From Bacillota bacterium (lineage in GTDB: Bacteria; Bacillota; Clostridia; Christensenellales; SZUA-584), in assembly GCA_023396555.1 (NCBI GenBank), contig JAEWWC010000189.1:1-15197 (forward strand): a stretch of 15,197 nt of DNA. Direction: 5' to 3'. Both the position numbers and the translations under genes were made by a program. The number at the start of each line of letters is the position of its first letter. The first letter of the stretch is position 1. Of the stretch, positions 7,211 through 14,741 are shown piece by piece. The notes under the pieces were generated by a model. The model saw only the letters and a list, made by a program, of their open reading frames with translations, was not told the origin of the DNA and searched no databases.

Positions 7211-8388
7211 TTCACCCCTTTGGCATCCAGCTCTTTAAGTTCCTTTATGATGCGTTCCATATCGAGCGGATAGACGCCGTATTCACGGACGACCTCCAGC
7301 ATATACGCGTAGCTTTCCGGCTCTACATCTGAGCTGACGGAGTGGTCCGACTGCGCGACCCAGCGGCCCTCGACCGCGCCGGTCAGCTTGTGCAGCACTT
7401 CGCGCTTGATGCGGTCTTTATCTCCGGACTCCATCTCACGCACGTCGATGTTGCCCGCATAGGCGAGGCGGTAGCCGAACCGTTCGCGCAGCTCCGGCAG
7501 GTCCAGATGGCTCTTGCACTCGAGCGGGTTGTAGCAGTCCAGTCCCATCTCGATGAAGTCTTCGTATATCGGCGTCGCGTTGCCGCAGCCGTGGTACACC
7601 ACCATCAGGCCCGCTTCGTGGCAGATGTCGATCAGCTTTTTGGTGATGGGCTTGAAATAACGCCGCCAGGACGCCGGGCTGAAAAGCATGCCGTTTACGT
7701 ACGCCACATCGCCCCAGATATACATGCCGCGCAGCTTTCCATTCGCGTACTGTATCTGCGCGCGCGCTAAACCGCAGACGAAGTCGCTGATGCGTGACAT
7801 GAACTCTTCGAACAATTCCGGCTCCTCCAGCTGCCACATCAGCGAGTTTTCCGCGCCGATGCAGCGCCACACGAACTCGTAGCCTTCGCAGACGGAACCG
7901 AACAGCACGCAGTCGTTTTCGTATTTGGCCAGCCTGTCCGTCCAGGCGGGAATGTTCCGGTTGATCGCGTCACCCACGCCATTGATCTGATCGTCCCCCG
8001 CCTGTGTAAACCGCCGCGGGTCAAACGGGTCGTCAAACTCGAAGTTTTTCATGTCTTCCGGGGTTTTGACGGAGAACTCGGCGAAGTGCGGCATGGGAGC
8101 GGTACCCGAGCGCATGATGGTGGCGCCAAAGCCTGTTTTAAGCGTTATGTTGACGCCGTCGTCGGCAAGCACCTCAAACGGCTTAATCTTGGGGTCCATG
8201 TTTGGGTTGATGGTGACGTAGTCCAGATCATAATAAAGATATGGGTCAAACGAATCGCCGTGCTGGGCACGCTGCTTGATCATATGTCCCGTCCAGAAGA
8301 AATCGCTGACGGGAACCCTGTCGGGCATGCCTGTTCCGCGTATGGCTTTTTCCAGGCGATCCAGTTTGGCTGCAACCTTTTCATTCAT
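7207..8388 (-). CDS. URO-D family methyltransferase-like protein, H-x-C type
   Basis: 393-residue URO-D-fold protein starting MNEKVAAKLDRLEKAI. The ATG at 8388 has GAGGA 7 bases upstream; an in-frame ATG at 8409 would add seven residues but would place this ribosome binding site inside the gene. RGTGMPDRVPVSDFFW near the N-terminus is the usual URO-D entry motif. VVYHGCGNATP gives His266 and Cys268 as likely metal ligands, followed by GLDCYNPLE and YRLAYAGNIDVREM. The third cysteine present in the next gene's protein is replaced here by a GNID sequence, a variant also seen in members of this broad family. First gene of the URO-D operon, overlapping the next by 4 bases at ATGA (or by 1 if that gene starts at its second ATG), so translation is coupled. 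Probably a substrate- or corrinoid-side methyltransferase; substrate unknown. Confidence 0.8.
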   Translation of the reverse strand: MNEKVAAKLDRLEKAIRGTGMPDRVPVSDFFWTGHMIKQRAQHGDSFDPYLYYDLDYVTINPNMDPKIKPFEVLADDGVNITLKTGFGATIMRSGTAPMPHFAEFSVKTPEDMKNFEFDDPFDPRRFTQAGDDQINGVGDAINRNIPAWTDRLAKYENDCVLFGSVCEGYEFVWRCIGAENSLMWQLEEPELFEEFMSRISDFVCGLARAQIQYANGKLRGMYIWGDVAYVNGMLFSPASWRRYFKPITKKLIDICHEAGLMVVYHGCGNATPIYEDFIEMGLDCYNPLECKSHLDLPELRERFGYRLAYAGNIDVREMESGDKDRIKREVLHKLTGAVEGRWVAQSDHSVSSDVEPESYAYMLEVVREYGVYPLDMERIIKELKELDAKGVK

Positions 8389-8459
8389 AAATATATCCTC
8401 TTTTCTCATTCATGGAATAATAAACGGTTAAAATTAAATCCATACAGCTCTTATATACT

Positions 8460-8488
8460 ATTATAAAAGCAATCGAGAAACGGATAAA
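8460..8488 (-). promoter_or_regulatory. Candidate promoter of the URO-D operon
   Basis: A perfect TATAAT -10 hexamer (8460-8465, minus strand) with a weak TTTATC at -35 (8483-8488, 17-base spacer) lies in the AT-rich gap of about 150 bases between the sensor kinase stop and the first URO-D gene. It would give a leader of about 65 bases. The weak -35 box suggests dependence on an activator, or that transcription partly comes from the upstream kinase genes. Confidence 0.35.
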
Positions 8489-8539
8489 ACAAATAATATT
8501 ATCACTTTCGTGTATTATTTTTATTAACCGAAGGGAGAA

Positions 8540-10348
8540 CTAAAGCCCGCAGGCGGGCAGCCGTATCAGCGCGGCGGTGCCCACGCCGACCATGCTGAAG
8601 AAGCGCAGCCCGTATTCCGGCGGGAAATACATTTTGATGCGCTCGTTGATGTTTTTGACACCGATGCCGCCCATCTGCTTGCTGGACAGGCCCTCATCGG
8701 TGAGTATCGCGCGGCACATCTCCTCACTCATGCCCACGCCGTCATCCTCGACGACCAGCACCAGCTCGTCCAGGTCCAGATAGGCCCTGACGCGCAGCAT
8801 GCACTTCTGACCGGCAGGCTTTATGCCGTGGTATATCGCGTTTTCGACCAGCGGTTGCAGTATCAGCTTGGGCACCTTGATCTGCTCACATTCCTTCGGC
8901 AGGTCAATCTGATAATCCACCTTGGACACATATCGCATCTTCTGTATCGCGAGGTATTGCCCGACATGCTCAAACTCCTGGGCAAGCGGCACGATATCCT
9001 CGCCGCCGCCTAGCATCAGCCGGAACAGCTTGGCCAGCGCATCGGCCATCGCGGCGCTCACCTGCGGCTTATAGTTGGCCATCCATACGATAGACTCCAG
9101 CGTGTTGTACAGGAAATGCGGATTGATCTGCGACTGAAGCGCCGCCAGCTCGGCCTTGCGCTTGGCCTTTTCGCTCTGTATGTTTTTGGACATCAGCTCC
9201 TGGCTGTGCGTGAGCATGGTATTAAACCCTTGGGCCAGCGCGCCGATTTCGTTGCGGGGCGGGTCCTCCACGCGGACATTAAAATCGCCCTTCTGAACTT
9301 TTTTCATCAATGAGCGCAAAGAGTTCAAAGGGGTGAACACCCTGACGGAGAGCAGCAGCGAGACGATAAGGGCGATGATGGCGGAGCTGATGGCACCGAG
9401 GATGATCTGCATCGTGCGGATCTGCTCGGCGCTGTTCACGATGGAGGAATACGGCACGACGCTGATTACGTAATAATCGCTCGCGGACAGCACTTCGCAC
9501 ATGATAAACCTGTCTTCATAGACGAAGGAGTTTTGGCCCTCCAGCACCATTTTGACGATAGGGTTGTCCGGATCCTGCGTGAAGCGGGAGGCGGTGTCGT
9601 TGAGCGCGTCGGGATGATAGATGTAATTGCCGTTCGCGTCCACAATAAATATATACCCGTCTTCCTCCAGCTCCACGTTCGAGCATATCTTGGCCAGAGT
9701 ATCGGTGTTGAGGTTAATGCATATCGCCCCCAACGGCGCGGTATCCATCGAGATATAAATCGGTTTTGTCAGCGAGATCACGTCGATGGAATTGCCGTAT
9801 GCGCCCACCATCGTATGCGGAGCCAGAAAAACGGATTTGTCTCCACTGCCGATAGCCGCAGCATACCAGCCGAGCTGGTCGGTGGGCACCTGGGATACGG
9901 TGAAGAGGTTGTTCGACGTGTCCACGTACGAACCGTTTTCGCCGGCGATGGAAATGGAGGTGATCTCCGAGCGAATCTTGCTGATGTCGATGAGCATGCT
10001 CCGCACGCTCTGGGACTCGGAATAGAACATCGCTTGGTTGGTTTCGATGGGGGAGTCGTTGATCAGCATGCGGATCACCGTGTACTGGACGTTGCTCAAG
10101 GAACCAAGCTGTTCCATATCGTCAATATAGTACTCAAGGTTGCGGTTCACCTGATTGAGTATCGCGCGTGTATGCCGCTCGGATTGATCGGCCAGCGCGT
10201 TTTTGGTGGTGCCAGCTGCAATGACGGCGAGCAGAAAGCAAGTAAAAAAGACGGACGCAAAAACCAGCAGCGTCATTTGGGATCGAAGCTGAAAATTGGC
10301 CGGTGCTTTCTTTTTTAATGTCTCTTTCACACGCCTGACTATTTTCAT
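8540..10348 (-). CDS. YesM-like sensor histidine kinase (extracellular sensor, HAMP, HisKA_LytS-type, HATPase)
   Basis: 602-residue membrane kinase. One membrane helix at about 26-46 and a second at about 312-336 flank a roughly 265-residue extracellular region that resembles a double Cache sensor domain. A HAMP linker follows (about 337-390, with VFTPLNSLRSLM and NEIGALAQGFN). Then comes the YesM/LytS phospho-acceptor block QSQINPHFLYNTLESI with His411, and a HATPase_c domain with N-box LVENAIYHG (500-508), G1 VEDDGVGM (533-540) and GGIGVKNI (560-567). All catalytic motifs are intact and the length is normal. It overlaps the regulator gene by 4 bases (ATGA) with only a poor ribosome binding site, so it depends on translational coupling. 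In the family such kinases sense small extracellular ligands, often sugars, and phosphorylate the AraC-type partner encoded just upstream. Confidence 0.92.
   Translation of the reverse strand: MKIVRRVKETLKKKAPANFQLRSQMTLLVFASVFFTCFLLAVIAAGTTKNALADQSERHTRAILNQVNRNLEYYIDDMEQLGSLSNVQYTVIRMLINDSPIETNQAMFYSESQSVRSMLIDISKIRSEITSISIAGENGSYVDTSNNLFTVSQVPTDQLGWYAAAIGSGDKSVFLAPHTMVGAYGNSIDVISLTKPIYISMDTAPLGAICINLNTDTLAKICSNVELEEDGYIFIVDANGNYIYHPDALNDTASRFTQDPDNPIVKMVLEGQNSFVYEDRFIMCEVLSASDYYVISVVPYSSIVNSAEQIRTMQIILGAISSAIIALIVSLLLSVRVFTPLNSLRSLMKKVQKGDFNVRVEDPPRNEIGALAQGFNTMLTHSQELMSKNIQSEKAKRKAELAALQSQINPHFLYNTLESIVWMANYKPQVSAAMADALAKLFRLMLGGGEDIVPLAQEFEHVGQYLAIQKMRYVSKVDYQIDLPKECEQIKVPKLILQPLVENAIYHGIKPAGQKCMLRVRAYLDLDELVLVVEDDGVGMSEEMCRAILTDEGLSSKQMGGIGVKNINERIKMYFPPEYGLRFFSMVGVGTAALIRLPACGL
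8545..8558 (-). terminator. Possible small terminator hairpin overlapping the sensor kinase stop
   Basis: GCCCGC (8545-8550) and GCGGGC (8553-8558) form a GC-rich stem at the last codons of the kinase gene, immediately followed on the minus strand by TTTAGTTCTCCC, which contains the TAG stop. The loop is only 2-4 bases and the T-tract is short, so termination may be partial and allow read-through into the URO-D genes. Confidence 0.3.
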
Positions 10349-11925
10349 TTGTGTCTTGACCGGTATTCGGTGGGCGTACAGCCTGTGAATTTTTTGAAAC
10401 AGCCGGAGAAATATTGCGGGTCGTTATAACCCACGGCCTCAGCCACCTCAAACGTACGCATACTGCTGATGCAGAGCAGTTCTTTAGCTTTTTCCAGGCG
10501 CTGATGAATCAGATAATCAATGAAGGTTTCGTTCAACTCCTTTTTAAACAGTATGCTCAAATACGTGGGGCTGATGTAAACGTGTGCCGCAACCGAGTTC
10601 AGAGACAATTCGGGGTCGGCAAAGTTTTCCTTGATGTATTCGCACACCTGAGCGATGACACGGCTGCTTTTGGACGTTTGCTGCTCCAAAAATCCGGCAT
10701 GAAGCTTCCCTAAATAAGAGGACAGCAGGCTGCGTGATTCCTCCAGCGTGCTGACGGAGAAAAGCGATTTATAGATGTCTCCGGCATTTTCCGGCAGTGA
10801 GATCCCTGATTCGAGGGCGGTGCGGTGAGCGCTGTTGACAAGATCAATCATCAGCACACGCAGGTTCTGTTCCGAAATGTTGCCGGTGCCCACAATGCCG
10901 CCAAAAAAACGTGCCAGCGCCGCGTCAAAGCTCTTCTTATTGTTCAGCTTGAGCCGTGTGACCAGCTGGCGGATCTCGTCGAACGGATAGTAGGGCTTTT
11001 CGTCCGGACAGTCGTATATATCGAAAATATTATCATGGCTGTGAATCAGGTGCAGCTGCAGCGCTTCGCATGCGCCCTGATACGAAACATTTAGCCGGCT
11101 TAAGCTGTCCACCGGCGTACCGATGGCGGCCGCCGCCACAATGTCGAGCTGGGAGTACAGCTCGGTGCAGACGGCGCGCATCAGCTCCTTCACGTAGATC
11201 CGCTCTCTTTCGGCGTCGCTGGTGCGGGCGCAGTATATCAGCGCGACGCCGCCGCCGGAAAGCTCGAATGCGATAGCATCGGTGCCCACCTCCGTCTGAA
11301 TGGTGTCCACCACGGCAAACTCCCGTATCGCCGATTCGCGTGCCGTTTCCTGGAGGGCCGGCGTGCAGTCTATCAGGCAGACGGTGAAGCGCTCGCCTTT
11401 GAGATGCAGGCCCACGAAGTCAAGCATATCGATGATCTCGTCTTCGCTGATGGAACTGGCGATCATCTGATTGAGCAGCTTCTGACGCATGTAGGGAATG
11501 CTTTTACTTAATTGCTTGCGCATACGTTCCTGCTGTTTCGCGCGGGCCCGTATGGAATCCACTTTTCTTTCCAGGCTGCGGATGATGGCGATCAGGTCGT
11601 CCGGAGAGATGGGCTTCTTGATATATTCGCGTACGCCGTATTTTAAAGCCTCCTGAGCGTAAGCAAATTCATCGTGTCCGCTGAGAATGGCAATGAGCGT
11701 TTCCGGCATGCGCTTCTGAAGCTCGGCGGAAAGCTGAAGGCCGTCTATGAATGGCATGCGGATGTCGGTGAGCACGATGTCCGGGTGAAACTCCTGCGCC
11801 AGTTCAAGCGCTTCAGCGCCGTTTTCAGCAGCCTGAACCTCATAGCCCAGACTCTGCCAGTCAACGCTATACACAAGCGCTTCACGCAATAAATCTTCAT
11901 CCTCTACGATGAGCAATTTATACAT
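10345..11925 (-). CDS. YesN-like response regulator with AraC-type DNA-binding domain
   Basis: 526-residue regulator. Residues 1-120 are a receiver domain with the acidic pocket VEDED, phospho-acceptor Asp54 in VLTDIRMP and the conserved Lys104 in IKKPIS. A middle region of about 300 residues resembles the poorly conserved linker of YesN proteins. The last roughly 105 residues form a double helix-turn-helix AraC domain (LSLNSVAAHVYISPTYLSIL, then AVGYNDPQYFSGCFKKFTG). The ATG at 11925 follows AAGGA at 9 bases. It precedes and overlaps the kinase gene, a typical YesN-YesM pair. The most likely targets are the divergent ABC importer genes and possibly the URO-D operon on its own strand. It is probably transcribed from the promoter at 12005-12033. 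Confidence 0.93.
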   Translation of the reverse strand: MYKLLIVEDEDLLREALVYSVDWQSLGYEVQAAENGAEALELAQEFHPDIVLTDIRMPFIDGLQLSAELQKRMPETLIAILSGHDEFAYAQEALKYGVREYIKKPISPDDLIAIIRSLERKVDSIRARAKQQERMRKQLSKSIPYMRQKLLNQMIASSISEDEIIDMLDFVGLHLKGERFTVCLIDCTPALQETARESAIREFAVVDTIQTEVGTDAIAFELSGGGVALIYCARTSDAERERIYVKELMRAVCTELYSQLDIVAAAAIGTPVDSLSRLNVSYQGACEALQLHLIHSHDNIFDIYDCPDEKPYYPFDEIRQLVTRLKLNNKKSFDAALARFFGGIVGTGNISEQNLRVLMIDLVNSAHRTALESGISLPENAGDIYKSLFSVSTLEESRSLLSSYLGKLHAGFLEQQTSKSSRVIAQVCEYIKENFADPELSLNSVAAHVYISPTYLSILFKKELNETFIDYLIHQRLEKAKELLCISSMRTFEVAEAVGYNDPQYFSGCFKKFTGCTPTEYRSRHK

Positions 11926-12004
11926 TGAATCAAATCCTTAATGTTTTTATTGATATTGATAAGGAATGGCAGTCTCAGACACGGATGTTTTCCGGCATGC
12001 CAAA

Positions 12005-12033
12005 ACTATATCAAATTATTTGCGCTCTGTAAA
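12005..12033 (-). promoter_or_regulatory. Sigma-A-type promoter for the response regulator/kinase operon
   Basis: On the minus strand TTTACA (12028-12033) is followed after exactly 17 bases by TATAGT (12005-12010); each hexamer matches the consensus in five of six positions. Transcription would start near 11998, giving a leader of about 70 bases before the regulator ATG. Confidence 0.55.
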
Positions 12034-12064
12034 TGTCAGCGGATGGATGATACCTACGATATTG

Positions 12065-12089
12065 TCATATTGAAAAATTACCTCATATT
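12065..12089 (+). promoter_or_regulatory. Candidate activator site: two TCATATT repeats
   Basis: TCATATT occurs at 12065-12071 and again at 12083-12089, 18 bases apart, both followed by A/T-rich DNA, and both just upstream of the -35 box of the importer promoter. Tandem direct repeats in this position are typical for AraC-type activators that touch RNA polymerase. The sequence context is AT-rich, so chance repetition cannot be excluded. Confidence 0.3.
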
Positions 12090-12107
12090 TTCGAATAATA
12101 AAATCCA

Positions 12108-12136
12108 TTGAGATTGGCCTGAAATTTCATTATGAT
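12108..12136 (+). promoter_or_regulatory. Sigma-A-type promoter for the ABC importer operon
   Basis: TTGAGA (12108-12113) and TATGAT (12131-12136) are separated by 17 bases; each matches the sigma-A consensus in five of six positions. Transcription would start near 12143, about 65 bases before the ATPase ATG. It is back to back with the regulator promoter, whose start lies about 145 bases away in the opposite direction. Confidence 0.6.
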
Positions 12137-12208
12137 TTTAATGTAATACTTCATGCTCATCCATTTGTTTAATATAAAAAGTAAATTCTATAACGAGGTA
12201 CAGTGACA

Positions 12209-13732
12209 ATGAACCAAGCCGCACAGAAAAGTTCGATGGTTTTGCGCATGGAAAAGGTCTCAAAGCGCTTTCCCGGAACACTTGCTGTCGATAACGTGGA
12301 TTTTTGCGTGCAAGCCGGTGAAGTGCATGCGCTGGTGGGAGAAAACGGGGCGGGCAAATCCACGCTGATGAAGCTTCTCGCCGGCTCGTTCTGCGACTAC
12401 ACCGGTCAGGTGTGTCTGGAAGGCACGGATGTCACGCTGCATACGCCGGCGCAGTCCAAAACACAGGGCATCGGTATGATATATCAGGAGCTCAGCCTGG
12501 CACGTCCCATCTCCATTGCGGAAAACCTGCTGGTGGGCAAGCTCCCCAGGAAGGGATTGTTTATCGACCAGAAGGAAGTCAAAAGGCGCACGATGGAGCT
12601 GCTCGATCAAGTGGGCCTTTCATATCTTGACCCGAATATGCCGGTTTCAGAGATCAGCCAGTGCGAAGCGCAGCTGGTGGAAATCGCCAAGGCGCTGGGT
12701 GAAAACCCGCGCATACTCGTGATGGACGAACCGACGTCTGCCCTGTCCAACGAAGAGGTGCAGCGGCTCTTCGGCATCATCGCCCAGCTGAAAAAACGCG
12801 ACATTGCGATCATCTATATCTCGCACCACCTGCAGGAAGTCTTCGCTATCGCTGATAAAATCACCGTGATGCGGGACGGCAAGATCGCGGGAACTTTTAA
12901 TAAGGAAGAGACCTCCCACGCCCAGATCATCGACCTGATGGTAGGCCGCAGCATTTCGGAGTTCTACTATGAGCGCAAGCCTAAAATAGGCGGGGAACTG
13001 TTCTGCGTGGAGCATTTGAGCCGCTGGGGGTTTTTCCACGACATCAGTTTTAGTATTCGGGCGGGCGAAACGCTGGCGATATGCGGTCTGGCCGGTTCGG
13101 GACGCACGGAGCTGGCGCGCTCCATCGTGGGCGTCGACGAGTACGACGAAGGCGAGATGCTGCTGGAGGGCAAGAAAGTTAAGTTCAAAAGCATGTTCCA
13201 GGCCATACAGAACGGCGTGGTCTACCTTACGGAAAGCCGCAAAACGGACGGGCTGGCCGTCAGGCTGACCGCCGGCGAGAACGTAATGGCGGCTCATATC
13301 CCGAATATGTCCAAAGGCCAATACTACAAGCCGGGCTTTGGAGCTGCTTTGGTCAAAAAGCTGATGGAGGACCTTTGCGTGTATCCCCCCGAGCCGAACA
13401 GGCCTGTTACAAATTTCTCGGGCGGCAACCAGCAAAAGATACTGATGGCGAAATGGCTGGCAACCAACCCGAAAGTCTTGATACTTGACGAACCGACGCG
13501 TGGTGTGGACATCGGCGCCAAAGAAATAATCCACCGGGCCATCGCCGAGCTGGCCGCATGCGGCAGTGCCGTCATATTGCTGACATCCGACCTTCCCGAA
13601 ATGGCGGGCCTCAGCGACCGCGCGATGGTGCTGCGCAACGGACATATCATCGGCGAAATACACAAGGAAGAGATCAATGAAAGCACGCTGCTGCTGGCAG
13701 CGAACGGAGGAGGGAAACACGTCAATGCCTAA
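12209..13732 (+). CDS. Sugar-type ABC importer, double ATP-binding subunit (RbsA/MglA-like)
   Basis: 507-residue ATPase with two nucleotide-binding domains, as in RbsA, MglA, XylG and YtfR. Domain 1 has Walker A GENGAGKST (44-52), a degenerate signature ISQCEAQ (near 148), Walker B ILVMDEPTSAL (near 170) and the switch histidine in YISHHLQEV. Domain 2 has the degenerate Walker A GLAGSGRTEL, a standard signature FSGGNQQ (near 403) and LILDEPTRGVD (near 424-434). Loss of lysine in the second Walker A is normal for this family. The ATG at 12209 is 9 bases after GAGGT; an in-frame GTG at 12203 is too close to that site. It is the first gene of the importer operon and overlaps the permease start by 8 bases. 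It energises import of a small, probably sugar-like, molecule. The substrate-binding protein gene is not in the window and may lie downstream. Confidence 0.93.
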   Translation: MNQAAQKSSMVLRMEKVSKRFPGTLAVDNVDFCVQAGEVHALVGENGAGKSTLMKLLAGSFCDYTGQVCLEGTDVTLHTPAQSKTQGIGMIYQELSLARPISIAENLLVGKLPRKGLFIDQKEVKRRTMELLDQVGLSYLDPNMPVSEISQCEAQLVEIAKALGENPRILVMDEPTSALSNEEVQRLFGIIAQLKKRDIAIIYISHHLQEVFAIADKITVMRDGKIAGTFNKEETSHAQIIDLMVGRSISEFYYERKPKIGGELFCVEHLSRWGFFHDISFSIRAGETLAICGLAGSGRTELARSIVGVDEYDEGEMLLEGKKVKFKSMFQAIQNGVVYLTESRKTDGLAVRLTAGENVMAAHIPNMSKGQYYKPGFGAALVKKLMEDLCVYPPEPNRPVTNFSGGNQQKILMAKWLATNPKVLILDEPTRGVDIGAKEIIHRAIAELAACGSAVILLTSDLPEMAGLSDRAMVLRNGHIIGEIHKEEINESTLLLAANGGGKHVNA

Positions 13733-14741
13733 AGGTACAAATGCTCCGTCTGCTGACCTGCGCAGGCAGGAAATGAACAGATTCACAGTTGTTGTAAACC
13801 GCCTGGGCGTCTATCTGATCGTGATACTGCTGGCGGTGATTGGCGCGGCTGTGGCGCCCGGCAAGTTCTTTACGCTGGATAACATCAAGTCGGTCGTGCA
13901 GGCGGTATCGCTGCTGGGTATATCCGCCATAGGTATCAGCTTCATCGTCATTTCCGCCAACTTCAGCGATATGAGCCTCCCGATGACCATCGCTTTTGCG
14001 GGCATGATATCGGTGAGCGCGATCAAATTCGGCTTTGTACCCAGTATATTGCTGGGCCTGGTGTCGGGCACGGTGCTTGGCATCGTCAACGGTGTCGTCA
14101 TCGGAAAGTTCAGGGCACACCCCATCATCTGGACGATGGCGTTCAACTTCGTGATGTCGGGCATTGTCCGGTGGATTTACGGCGGTAATCAGATATACCC
14201 GGATGTCATCGGCGGCGATACGCCGGCTGTGCAGACGTTCTTCGCCATTTCGCGCTCCGAAGTGGCGGGTATTCCCATCATGGTCATCGTCATGGTCATC
14301 ATGTTCATCATCGGCCAGTTTGTGATGAAGCGAACGGTATTTGGAAATCAGCTGAAGATTGTGGGATCCAACTACGAAGTGGCGAGGCTTTCGGGCATCA
14401 ACGTTGTTGCGGTTATCATCGTGGTATACCTGATCAACGCCTTCTGCGCGTCCGTTACGGGCATATTCCTGACATCGATATCGAAAACGGGCGCGTACTA
14501 CAACGGAGAAGGCTACGATTTCCGCGCGGTAACGGCCGTGCTGCTGGGCGGCATGACGCTGGCGGGCGGCAAGGGAGACCTGGTGGGGACGTTCGGCGGC
14601 GTGCTGACGATGGGCCTGCTGTCCAACATCATGAACCTGATCGGCGTGGGGACGTTCGAGCAGTATCTGGTGCTGGGTGTGATGTTCCTCATCATCGTCT
14701 GGATCAACACCAATTCCAACAGAAAGCTGGGTAGAGACTGA
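13725..14741 (+). CDS. ABC importer permease, RbsC-like (first of two)
   Basis: 338-residue polytopic membrane protein of the BPD_transp_2 (RbsC/XylH/YtfT) family. The start at ATG 13725 lies inside the ATPase stop (8-base overlap) and has GGAGGAGG upstream. Family features include the helix NGVVIGKFRAHPIIWTMAFN, and the C-terminal block YDFRAVTAVLLGGMTLAGGK followed by GDLVGTFGGVLTMGLLSN. The normally conserved GIDLSVG sequence in the second or third helix is altered here to SANFSDMSLP (77-86), whereas the next permease keeps it. It should form a heterodimeric channel with that permease. Substrate not identifiable. Confidence 0.9.
   Translation: MPKGTNAPSADLRRQEMNRFTVVVNRLGVYLIVILLAVIGAAVAPGKFFTLDNIKSVVQAVSLLGISAIGISFIVISANFSDMSLPMTIAFAGMISVSAIKFGFVPSILLGLVSGTVLGIVNGVVIGKFRAHPIIWTMAFNFVMSGIVRWIYGGNQIYPDVIGGDTPAVQTFFAISRSEVAGIPIMVIVMVIMFIIGQFVMKRTVFGNQLKIVGSNYEVARLSGINVVAVIIVVYLINAFCASVTGIFLTSISKTGAYYNGEGYDFRAVTAVLLGGMTLAGGKGDLVGTFGGVLTMGLLSNIMNLIGVGTFEQYLVLGVMFLIIVWINTNSNRKLGRD

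Noticed and set aside
4634..8388. The URO-D genes as heme-pathway hemE
   Set aside because: No other heme biosynthesis genes are nearby, the lengths and metal-binding motifs (H-x-C...C and CCEP) fit the methyltransferase branch, and a corrinoid-type gene is in the same operon.
12647..13786. Long open frame of 379 codons antisense to the ABC ATPase gene
   Set aside because: Its translation is rich in His, Asp, Arg and Gln with no recognisable domain, and it mirrors a clearly real RbsA-like gene with all catalytic motifs. It is a by-product of the codon use of that gene.
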